Source of the DNA: Halieaceae bacterium
GTDB taxonomy: Bacteria > Pseudomonadota > Gammaproteobacteria > Pseudomonadales > Halieaceae
Length of the DNA stretch: 5,840 nt
NCBI GenBank assembly: GCA_003520285.1
Contig: DOVB01000061.1
Span: forward strand, 1-5,840
Reading direction: 5' to 3'
Made by a program: the position numbers and the translations under genes. The notes below the pieces were generated by a model, which searched no databases, had not been told where the DNA came from, and worked only from the letters and a program-made list of their open reading frames with translations. This document shows positions 1-5,840 of the stretch, piece by piece (within the stretch, counting starts at the first letter, position 1; each line of letters begins with the position of its first letter).

Positions 1-1
1 C

Positions 2-775
2 ATGCGAGGCCTTTTGATCCTGAGTCTGGCGGTCTTACTGAGTGGTTGTATCACCACCAGCGAGAGTATTTTTACTGGCGAGGAGTCTCCGTCAGTTGCA
101 CTTAAAAAGCGAGTTGAGCTGGCACGGGCTTATATTGGGCAGGGTAATTGGGAGAATGCCAAGCGTAACTTGAAGCTGGCTGCCGAGATCGACCCCAAAA
201 ATGCTGAAGTCTACGAGGCCTTCGCTTTGGTGTATCAGAGTACTGGCGAATTCGAGCTGGCCGAGGAAAATTTTCAGTTGGCGATTAATTTAGACAAGCA
301 GTTCTCGAGAGCGCGCAATAATTACGCGTCTTTTCTGTTCACTCAACAAGAGTTTGTCGCAGCAGAGCAGCAGCTTGAAATTGTGATTCGAGATACCTTG
401 TATAGTGGGCGACCACAGGCCTTTACCAATTTAGGCTTGTGCCGTATTCGCTTGGGTAAGACTGAAGAAGCGGTTGAGGCACTGCAACGGGCATTGACGA
501 TGCAACAGCGGAATCCCGTTGCTTTGCTTGCCTTGGCCGAGGTGCTATACGATATGGGGCAGTATGAGCAGGCTCAAGCCTATTATGTGAGTTATCGTGG
601 GACAGTGGCTCAGCCCAGTGCCGGGGGTTTGTGGGCTGGAATTCAGTTGGCGCGAGTGCTCGACTTACCTGATGATCAGGCGAGTTTGGAGTTGAGTTTG
701 CGACATTTGTATCCTAATTCCCCAGAGGCTAGAGCCCTCGAGCAAGGCAGGGTTAACGCAGGAGCGGTCCAGTAA
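2..775 (+). CDS. pilW: Type IV pilus biogenesis/stability lipoprotein PilW (PilF family)
   Basis: This is an outer-membrane TPR lipoprotein. In Pseudomonas the homologue, called PilF, is the pilotin that helps the secretin PilQ localise and multimerise for type IV pili. The 257-residue product has a short hydrophobic signal peptide and a lipobox LSGC with the lipidated cysteine at residue 16. The next residue is Ile, not Asp, which fits outer-membrane sorting. About five TPR units follow from residue 34 to about 205, with typical Ala/Gly/Tyr/Pro spacing ([15 protein letters not shown] near 61-75, NNYASFLF near 106-113, [15 protein letters not shown] near 143-157). Length matches the family (about 250). 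The start lies one base from the window edge, so its ribosome binding site is not visible; it is accepted because it gives a complete signal peptide, although the single Arg in the n-region leaves a slightly earlier start possible. The stop overlaps the ispG start. In many relatives rodZ sits between these two genes; here it does not. Confidence 0.9.
   Translation: MRGLLILSLAVLLSGCITTSESIFTGEESPSVALKKRVELARAYIGQGNWENAKRNLKLAAEIDPKNAEVYEAFALVYQSTGEFELAEENFQLAINLDKQFSRARNNYASFLFTQQEFVAAEQQLEIVIRDTLYSGRPQAFTNLGLCRIRLGKTEEAVEALQRALTMQQRNPVALLALAEVLYDMGQYEQAQAYYVSYRGTVAQPSAGGLWAGIQLARVLDLPDDQASLELSLRHLYPNSPEARALEQGRVNAGAVQ
760..764 (+). promoter_or_regulatory. Ribosome binding site of ispG, inside the end of pilW
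   Basis: AGGAG lies 10 bases upstream of the ATG at 775, within the last codons of pilW. It supports the ATG that overlaps the pilW stop (TAATG) as the ispG start and suggests translational coupling of the two genes. Confidence 0.6.
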
Positions 776-1908
776 TGCACAGTGCGAATCCGATCATCCG
801 GCGTAAAAGCCGACAAATCTGGGTGGGTAAAGTGGCTGTCGGGGGCGACGCGCCGATCAGTGTGCAAAGTATGACCAACACAGAAACCTGTGATGTCGAT
901 GCCACAGTGGCTCAGATTCAAGCGATTGCCAACGCAGGCGCCGATATTGTTCGAGTTTCCGTGCCCAGTATGGAAGCTGCCGAGGCCTTTAAGGCTATTC
1001 GCGCCAAGGTCGATGTACCGCTGGTAGCTGATATTCATTTTGATCACCGAATTGCGCTTGCGGTTGCTGAGTACGGGGTTGACTGCCTCCGGATTAACCC
1101 AGGCAACATTGGTCGAATCGCCAAAGTCAAAGAAGTTATTGCATCCGCACGAGACAAGGGTATTCCGATCCGTATCGGCGTCAACGCTGGTTCCATTGGC
1201 AAAGAATTACAGCGCAAGTACGGAGAGCCGACGGCCGAGGCGCTGGTGGAGTCGGCGATGAACCACGTCGATCTGCTCGACAAATTCGACTATCCCGATT
1301 TCAAGGTGAGCGTGAAGGCGTCTGATGTCTTCATGGCGGTCGATGCTTACACCTTACTGGCGACTAAAATTGACCAGCCTCTGCACCTAGGTATCACTGA
1401 AGCGGGTGGATTGCGCAACGGAACCGTGAAGTCTGCCATCGGACTGGGTTTGTTGCTTAGACAGGGCATCGGAGACACCATCAGGATCTCGCTCGCCGCT
1501 GATCCTGTGCAAGAAGTCAAAGTCGGTTTTGATATTCTGAAAAGCCTGAAGCTGAGAAGTAATGGCATTAACTTTATTGCCTGTCCGAGTTGCTCCAGAC
1601 AAAACTTCGACGTCATATCTACGGTGAATGCGCTAGAAGAAAGGCTTGAGGATGTACGCCAGGCAATGGATGTGGCGATTATTGGCTGCGTTGTTAATGG
1701 CCCAGGAGAGGCGAGGGAAGCCGATGTTGGCTTAACTGGCGCGTCGCCCAACAATTTGATTTATCTCGATGGCAAGCCCAATCATAAAGTCGGTAATACA
1801 GAGTTTATTGATCATCTGGAGCAAGTTATTCGGACCAAAGCAGAGCAATTATCGACCGCAGCAGCAAAGGCCGAAAGCCAACTCATCGCCAAGGATACAG
1901 GGAGCTAG
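775..1908 (+). CDS. ispG: 4-hydroxy-3-methylbut-2-en-1-yl diphosphate synthase (GcpE/IspG)
   Basis: This cytosolic [4Fe-4S] enzyme converts 2-C-methyl-D-erythritol 2,4-cyclodiphosphate to HMBPP, the penultimate step of the MEP isoprenoid pathway, using flavodoxin or ferredoxin as electron donor. The 377-residue product aligns nearly end to end with E. coli IspG (372 residues). The N-terminal TIM-barrel domain carries VQSMTNT (30-36), VADIHFD (84-90), [10 protein letters not shown] (104-113), RIGVNAGS (133-140) and HLGITEAGG (204-212). The C-terminal ferredoxin-like domain supplies the cluster ligands Cys270 and Cys273 (FIACPSC), Cys305 ([10 protein letters not shown]) and Glu312, the same positions as in E. 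coli. It is the bacterial two-domain form without the insert domain found in plants. The last 25 or so residues are an Ala/Lys/Gln-rich tail of low conservation. The start overlaps the pilW stop by one base and hisS follows after two bases, so it is probably co-transcribed with both. Nothing is missing. Confidence 0.98.
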   Translation: MHSANPIIRRKSRQIWVGKVAVGGDAPISVQSMTNTETCDVDATVAQIQAIANAGADIVRVSVPSMEAAEAFKAIRAKVDVPLVADIHFDHRIALAVAEYGVDCLRINPGNIGRIAKVKEVIASARDKGIPIRIGVNAGSIGKELQRKYGEPTAEALVESAMNHVDLLDKFDYPDFKVSVKASDVFMAVDAYTLLATKIDQPLHLGITEAGGLRNGTVKSAIGLGLLLRQGIGDTIRISLAADPVQEVKVGFDILKSLKLRSNGINFIACPSCSRQNFDVISTVNALEERLEDVRQAMDVAIIGCVVNGPGEAREADVGLTGASPNNLIYLDGKPNHKVGNTEFIDHLEQVIRTKAEQLSTAAAKAESQLIAKDTGS

Positions 1909-1910
1909 CC

Positions 1911-3191
1911 ATGCCTGAGAAAGTGCTTCAGGCAGTCAGAGGTATGCCCGACGTCGTGCCTGCGCAAGTGGGCCCGTGGCAATGGTTTGAGCGCCTGGTC
2001 AGAGACACAATCCAGGGTTACGGCTATCAAGAGATACGATTGCCTATTATTGAGCCCACCCAACTATTTGCTCGATCGATTGGCGAAGTCACAGATATCG
2101 TCGAGAAAGAAATGTACACCTTCATCGATCGCAACGAAGATTCTTTGACGCTCCGGCCAGAGGGTACGGCGGGATGCGTTAGGGCTGTGATACAACACAA
2201 TCTGGCGATCACACCACAAAGGCTCTGGTACTCCGGCCCAATGTTCCGGCATGAGCGTCCGCAGAAAGGTCGACTTCGCCAATTCCAACAAGTCGGTGCC
2301 GAAGTATTTGGTATTGCAACGCCTGATGCAGAGATCGAGCTGATTGCGCTGACGGCTCGGCTATGGCATTTATTGGGTGTTTCTGGATCGGTCAAGCTCG
2401 AGCTGAACAGTATCGGCAGCGTTACTGCGCGGGCTCAATATAAGCTGGCGCTGGTGGCCTATTTGTCAGAGCGTCTTGATGAGCTTGATCCGGATAGCCA
2501 GCGTCGTCTCACTACAAACCCGTTGCGCATCCTCGACAGTAAGAACCCAGATACTCAGCGAGTGCTTGATGGCGCGCCGGTGTTAAGCGATTACCTCGAT
2601 GAAGCCTCATCCACTGCGTTTCGTCAGTTGACCGAGGGTTTGGATGCACTGAGCATCCCCTATGTCCTGAATAATAGACTGGTGCGCGGTTTAGACTACT
2701 ACAACGACACTGTCTTCGAGTGGACTACGACTGAGTTGGGCGCGCAGGGAACGCTGTGTGCGGGTGGGCGATATGACAGCCTGGTGGGTCAGCTCGGTGG
2801 CAAGCCGACGCCCGGTGTTGGCTTTGCTATGGGCGTTGAGCGTATTTTATTGCTGCTCGAAGCCTGTCAGACGCCGCTACCAAAGATCGAGCCCTTGGTG
2901 TTCGCGGTCGCTGCGGGCAAGCCAGCTGAGTTGGCCTGTTTGATTGATATCGAGCGGCTTAGATCGCACTTTGGTTCGGCCCAAATTGTGGCGAACTTGG
3001 GTGGTGGAAGTTTCCGTACGCAATTAAAACGCGCCGACAAAAGCGGCGCCCACGTGGCTCTGATTTGGGGTGAAACCGAGGCGGCACAGGGTGCAGTGAC
3101 GGTAAAATATTTAAGAACAGAACAAGAGCAGCAAACGGTAACCTATGATCAAGCCGTTGAACTGCTCGAACGCATAGTGATAAACCTGTAA
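1911..3191 (+). CDS. hisS: Histidyl-tRNA synthetase
   Basis: This cytosolic class II aminoacyl-tRNA synthetase charges tRNA-His. The 426-residue product is close to the E. coli length (424) and collinear with it. Class II motif 1 lies around residues 38-66 ([12 protein letters not shown], then [12 protein letters not shown]). Motif 2 is at about 107-134, with [10 protein letters not shown] at 112-121 and Gln127. The histidine-specific signature RLVRGLDYY is at 256-264, including catalytic Arg259, followed by CAGGRYD (283-289). Motif 3 is [12 protein letters not shown] (301-312). The C-terminal anticodon-binding domain covers roughly 327-426, with NLGGGSF and RADKSGA. The long-form helical insertion is present between motif 2 and the HisA signature. 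AGGGAG at 1899-1904, six bases before the ATG, is a good ribosome binding site. The gene is two bases downstream of ispG and 36 bases upstream of yfgM. All core residues inspected are conserved. Confidence 0.98.
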   Translation: MPEKVLQAVRGMPDVVPAQVGPWQWFERLVRDTIQGYGYQEIRLPIIEPTQLFARSIGEVTDIVEKEMYTFIDRNEDSLTLRPEGTAGCVRAVIQHNLAITPQRLWYSGPMFRHERPQKGRLRQFQQVGAEVFGIATPDAEIELIALTARLWHLLGVSGSVKLELNSIGSVTARAQYKLALVAYLSERLDELDPDSQRRLTTNPLRILDSKNPDTQRVLDGAPVLSDYLDEASSTAFRQLTEGLDALSIPYVLNNRLVRGLDYYNDTVFEWTTTELGAQGTLCAGGRYDSLVGQLGGKPTPGVGFAMGVERILLLLEACQTPLPKIEPLVFAVAAGKPAELACLIDIERLRSHFGSAQIVANLGGGSFRTQLKRADKSGAHVALIWGETEAAQGAVTVKYLRTEQEQQTVTYDQAVELLERIVINL

Positions 3192-3216
3192 AGTACGCGT
3201 TACTTGGCATTGAAAA

Positions 3217-3220
3217 AAGG
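3217..3220 (+). promoter_or_regulatory. Ribosome binding site deciding the GTG start of yfgM
   Basis: AAGG, at the end of a run of A residues, lies seven bases upstream of the GTG at 3228. An in-frame TAA at 3225-3227 directly precedes that GTG, so no earlier start is possible. The first in-frame ATG lies about 60 codons downstream, after the membrane segment. Together these fix the GTG start. Confidence 0.65.
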
Positions 3221-3227
3221 ATTGTAA

Positions 3228-3911
3228 GTGGACACCTATCGCTCAGATGAAGAACAAATTGAAGCTCTCAAAAGCTGGTGGAATGACAATGGCAAGGCAG
3301 TGATTGCTGCAATCGTGATTGGGATTTCCGGCAGTTTAGGATGGCAGTGGTGGCAGGCTAGAGCCATCGAGCAGGCCAATCTTGCGTCTGAACTCTATCA
3401 AGAATTGATGGAAGTCAGTCAACAAGAAGTGCAAACAGATCGCACTCGAGCGTCAATCGATGAACTGGCAGCTACTCTGGCGACTGAGTTTACAGGGTCG
3501 GGCTACACGCATCTTGCTGCTTTACTGCAGGTCAAGCACTGGGTTAACCAGGGTCGCGTCGATGAAGCTTTGGCCTCTCTTCAAGCTATTGAGCAATCGG
3601 TGGCTAAAGATCCCAACTTGTATGCCCTAACCAAATTGCGGCGAGCCCGTTTGCAAGCCTCGATGGGGCAAGTTGATGCCGCGTTAACAGCGCTTGAATC
3701 TCTTCGTGGTACCGAGTTTGCACAGGCGGCTGCCATTGCCGAGCTCGACATCTATTTGTCTCAAGAAAAGTATCAAGAGGCTGAGCGTGCGCTCGATAGA
3801 GCCCTGGTACTGGCACCACAAGATATTGATCAGCGGGAGCTCGAGGCGAAGCGCCAGTTTATTGAGTCTCGGGTTGCATCGACCGACGCCACTGCGGAGT
3901 CACCATTATGA
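3228..3911 (+). CDS. yfgM: YfgM, TPR-containing periplasmic chaperone anchored at the Sec translocon
   Basis: This is a single-pass inner-membrane protein with a periplasmic TPR-like domain. In E. coli, YfgM binds SecYEG together with PpiD and helps hand secreted proteins to periplasmic chaperones; it is also linked to control of the Rcs stress response. The 227-residue product has the family N-terminus: a short acidic cytoplasmic stretch (DEEQIEALKSWW), then NGKAV and a membrane helix at about 23-42 ending in GWQWWQ, matching the E. coli pattern of NGKA, membrane helix, GWRYW. The rest is helical and Ala/Leu/Glu-rich, with TPR-like units around 94-127, 131-165 and 167-200 (KYQEAERALDRALVLAP is the clearest). 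The start is GTG. The stop overlaps the bamB start as ATGA, so the two are probably translationally coupled. Both products work on envelope protein biogenesis, which fits their pairing. The residue-level match beyond the N-terminus is loose, as is usual for this family. Confidence 0.93.
   Translation: MDTYRSDEEQIEALKSWWNDNGKAVIAAIVIGISGSLGWQWWQARAIEQANLASELYQELMEVSQQEVQTDRTRASIDELAATLATEFTGSGYTHLAALLQVKHWVNQGRVDEALASLQAIEQSVAKDPNLYALTKLRRARLQASMGQVDAALTALESLRGTEFAQAAAIAELDIYLSQEKYQEAERALDRALVLAPQDIDQRELEAKRQFIESRVASTDATAESPL
3896..3899 (+). promoter_or_regulatory. Ribosome binding site of bamB, inside the end of yfgM
   Basis: GGAG lies eight bases upstream of the ATG at 3908, within the final codons of yfgM. 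It supports the ATGA overlap start of bamB. Confidence 0.5.
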
Positions 3912-5083
3912 GTCTCCGGTTAGGGCGCTACTGCGTCCAGCTCGCGGTATTGGTGAGTCTGTCTGGCTGCGCTACCGTAACGGATTGGTTCTCGCTTGAC
4001 GATGAAGACTTGAACCAGCCTGCTGAGTTAATGGCGATTACTGAGACAGTTTCTGTCAAGCGGGCATGGTCGGTTAGCGTGGGTGATGGTCAAGGCAAAG
4101 GATACTATCGGCTCACGCCTGCGCTGAGCAATGGTCGGGTCATAGCGGTCTCAAACGATGGTGAATTGGTCGTAGTAGACGCCTCTTCAGGCAAGCAAGT
4201 CTGGAAACGTGAGCTGGATGTTCAGATCACAGGGGGTGTTGGCGTCGGTTCTGGTCAGATCGTTCTTGGCACCAGCGAGGGCGAAGTGATTGCTGTGAGC
4301 GAGTCGGATGGCGAAGAGCTCTGGTCACAAACCCTGCGCGGAGAAGTATTGGCAGCCCCGCAAACCGATGGCAGAACAGTGATTGTGCAGACCTATGATG
4401 GGCGCGCTCAAGGCCTTGATGCAGTCAGTGGGGATTTACTGTGGACTTTCGATAGCAATGTACCGGTTCTGACGATCCGAGGGACGTCTACCCCAATCTT
4501 GCGTGCGGGTGTTGCGTACGTCGCGTTTGCGAATGGTCGAGTGGTCGCTTTCGATGCCCGAACAGGTGCTGTGGCATGGGAGCTGCGAGTCGCTTTTGCT
4601 CAAGGTCGGTCGGAGATTGAGCGGATGGTCGATGTCGATGGCGCCATGACCATTTTTGGTACTGAAATTTTTGCGGCCAGTTATCAAGGCTACGTGGTGG
4701 CTGCGGATCTGCGCACCGGCAGGAAATTGTGGCAGCAGGAAGTGTCGAGTGTATCTGGCGTATCGACCGGATTTGGCAACGTTTATGTGAGCGACCAAGA
4801 TGGGAGCGTCTACGCCTATCTCAGAAATGGGCAGGGTCTTAGATGGGTGCAGAGTGATCTGAGTTACCGTGCGCCGACAAGACCAGCAGTGGTCGGCGGT
4901 AATTTGGCACTCACCGACCTCGAGGGTGTAATGCACATTATGTCCCAAGTTGATGGTCGATTTGTCGCTCGTGAAAAATTAGGGAGTCCTGCCAGAGCAG
5001 ACATCTTAGTCGACCAATCCAGGCTATTTGTATTCACCGATAAAGGTAAGCTTTTCGCCTATGATGTTGTCGCAAAGGACTAG
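3908..5083 (+). CDS. bamB: Outer membrane protein assembly factor BamB
   Basis: This is a lipoprotein subunit of the BAM complex, which inserts beta-barrel proteins into the outer membrane; BamB binds the POTRA domains of BamA. The 391-residue product matches E. coli BamB in length (392). A signal peptide ends in the lipobox LSGC with the lipidated Cys at 21, followed by Ala, which fits outer-membrane sorting. The mature part is an eight-bladed PQQ-like beta-propeller. Its repeating blade signature, Asp-Ala-x-x-Gly followed by a Trp two to four residues on, is seen at DASSGKQVW (91-99), SESDGEELW (131-139), DAVSGDLLW (171-179), DARTGAVAW (216-224) and DLRTGRKLW (267-275). The loop residues known from E. 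coli to matter for BamA binding have counterparts in VPVLTIRG (185-192, Arg191) and VDVDG (241-245, Asp242 and Asp244). No PQQ-enzyme active site is expected. It overlaps yfgM by four bases and precedes der by two. Confidence 0.97.
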   Translation: MSLRLGRYCVQLAVLVSLSGCATVTDWFSLDDEDLNQPAELMAITETVSVKRAWSVSVGDGQGKGYYRLTPALSNGRVIAVSNDGELVVVDASSGKQVWKRELDVQITGGVGVGSGQIVLGTSEGEVIAVSESDGEELWSQTLRGEVLAAPQTDGRTVIVQTYDGRAQGLDAVSGDLLWTFDSNVPVLTIRGTSTPILRAGVAYVAFANGRVVAFDARTGAVAWELRVAFAQGRSEIERMVDVDGAMTIFGTEIFAASYQGYVVAADLRTGRKLWQQEVSSVSGVSTGFGNVYVSDQDGSVYAYLRNGQGLRWVQSDLSYRAPTRPAVVGGNLALTDLEGVMHIMSQVDGRFVAREKLGSPARADILVDQSRLFVFTDKGKLFAYDVVAKD

Positions 5084-5085
5084 AA

Positions 5086-5840
5086 ATGACGCCTATTATC
5101 GCCCTGATGGGGCGGCCCAATGTGGGGAAGTCCACCCTCTTCAACCAGCTGACTCGAAGCAGAGAAGCGCTGGTTGCTGACTTTTCTGGTTTAACGCGCG
5201 ATCGTAAATATGGCGAAGGTAAAGTGGGTGATATCCCCTTCGTCGTGATTGATACGGGCGGTATTACGGGCACAGAAGAAGGTATCGACCTACCCATGGC
5301 ACAGCAGTCGATGGCTGCCGCAGAGGAATCGGATATTGTTCTGTTGATGCTTGATGCTCGCGCTGGTCTCACCAGTGTGGATCATGAGTTGGTAGCCCTC
5401 CTGAGACGCCAGAATATCGATTTTCATGTGGTGGTGAATAAAGTCGACGGCCTCAACACCGACACTGCACTCACCGATTTTTACTCCTTAGGCATAGATC
5501 CTCTGTTTACTATCGCGGCGTCTCAAAATCGAGGCGTGCGTTCTATGATTGAAGAGGTTCTAGCGCCATTCGCCACTGAGACACTAGACGGAGAGGGGCA
5601 AGAGGTCGAGGGTGAACGCGGCATCAAGGTGGCTATCGTAGGTCGTCCAAATGTGGGTAAGTCTACTCTTGTCAATCGTCTCCTTGGTGAAGAGCGTGTC
5701 GTTGTATTTGATCACCCTGGTACCACTCGGGACAGCATCTATATCGATTATGAGCGCGAGGGAGAGCGGTATACGCTGATTGATACAGCAGGTATCCGGC
5801 GTCGCAAGAATGTGCGAGAAACGGTCGAGAAGTTCTCGAT
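5086..5840 (+). CDS. der: Ribosome biogenesis GTPase Der (EngA), 3' end cut by window
   Basis: Der is an essential double-GTPase that binds the 50S subunit during its late maturation. About 251 codons are present; relatives have about 440-490 residues, so the end of the second G domain and the C-terminal KH-like domain lie beyond the edge. The start ATG has AAGGA at 5075-5079, six bases upstream and inside the end of bamB. G domain 1 has the P-loop GRPNVGKST (9-17), Thr37 in [12 protein letters not shown] (56-59) and NKVD (118-121), then the G5-like IAAS (143-146). A 16-residue acidic linker (164-179) follows. G domain 2 has GRPNVGKST (186-194), DHPGTTRDS (209-217) and DTAG (233-236), then VEKFS at the edge. 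Two oddities: Ser34 stands where the family almost always has Pro just before the G2 motif of domain 1 (DFSG instead of DFPG), while domain 2 keeps its Pro; and the linker is much shorter than in E. coli. Confidence 0.97.
   Translation, partial: MTPIIALMGRPNVGKSTLFNQLTRSREALVADFSGLTRDRKYGEGKVGDIPFVVIDTGGITGTEEGIDLPMAQQSMAAAEESDIVLLMLDARAGLTSVDHELVALLRRQNIDFHVVVNKVDGLNTDTALTDFYSLGIDPLFTIAASQNRGVRSMIEEVLAPFATETLDGEGQEVEGERGIKVAIVGRPNVGKSTLVNRLLGEERVVVFDHPGTTRDSIYIDYEREGERYTLIDTAGIRRRKNVRETVEKFS

Noticed and set aside
676..1047. Antisense open frame of 123 codons across the pilW-ispG junction
   Set aside because: It covers the slot where rodZ would be, so it was checked for that. It has no HTH, membrane helix or RodZ-like sequence and reads as a shadow of the two real genes.
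3191..3205. Possible hairpin AAGTA-CGCGT-TACTT in the gap after hisS, considered as a terminator
   Set aside because: The stem is only five mostly A-T pairs and no T run follows, so it is too weak for an intrinsic terminator.
3192..3227. Possible promoter for yfgM in the 36-base gap
   Set aside because: A TTGGCA at 3204-3209 could pass for a -35 box, but nothing resembling a -10 box lies at the right distance, and the transcript would start inside yfgM.
3694..3999. Plus-strand open frame of 101 codons spanning the yfgM-bamB overlap
   Set aside because: It is in a different frame from both genes, has an unlikely Ser/Arg/Leu-rich composition, and both overlapped genes are secure.
4436..4948. 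Antisense open frame of 170 codons opposite bamB
   Set aside because: It lies wholly inside a well-supported bamB, shows no recognisable domain, and is rich in His, Arg and Ser as expected of a shadow frame. No ribosome binding site context supports it.
1..5840. Mobile element, CRISPR array, tRNA/rRNA gene, toxin-antitoxin pair or other accessory system
   Set aside because: Six conserved housekeeping or envelope genes fill nearly every base, no long repeats were seen by eye, and no gap exceeds 36 bases. I see no sign of an undescribed system.

Overview
The window is a stretch of ordinary gammaproteobacterial housekeeping DNA. Six genes lie on the + strand, packed almost end to end: pilW/pilF, ispG, hisS, yfgM, bamB and the first half of der. 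The order ispG-hisS-yfgM-bamB-der, preceded by a type IV pilus lipoprotein gene, is a well-known gammaproteobacterial block. Base composition looks moderate, roughly 50% GC judged by eye. The protein sequences sit between those of Escherichia coli and Pseudomonas, which suggests a free-living, perhaps marine, gammaproteobacterium. The exact family cannot be fixed from this window.

Layout: bases 2-775 encode an outer-membrane TPR lipoprotein for type IV pilus assembly. Its stop overlaps the start of ispG (775-1908, isoprenoid synthesis) in a TAATG. Two bases later comes hisS (1911-3191, histidyl-tRNA synthetase). After the longest gap in the window, 36 bases, yfgM (3228-3911) starts at GTG. 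Its stop overlaps the start of bamB (3908-5083) in ATGA. Two bases after bamB, der begins at 5086 and runs off the right edge after both P-loops. There is no room for promoters or terminators of usual size between the genes, so the window looks like part of one transcription unit that begins upstream.

The genes do not form one pathway. They share essential or envelope functions: pilus secretin assembly (PilW), the MEP pathway (IspG), translation (HisS), periplasmic chaperoning at the Sec translocon (YfgM), outer-membrane protein insertion (BamB) and 50S ribosome maturation (Der). All active-site motifs that I checked in IspG and HisS are intact.

I found no mobile element, CRISPR array, RNA gene or undescribed system. 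The points worth a second look are modest: rodZ is missing from its usual slot between pilW and ispG, Der has a serine in place of the near-invariant proline of its first switch-I motif and a short inter-domain linker, and hisS contains a perfect GC-only hairpin.
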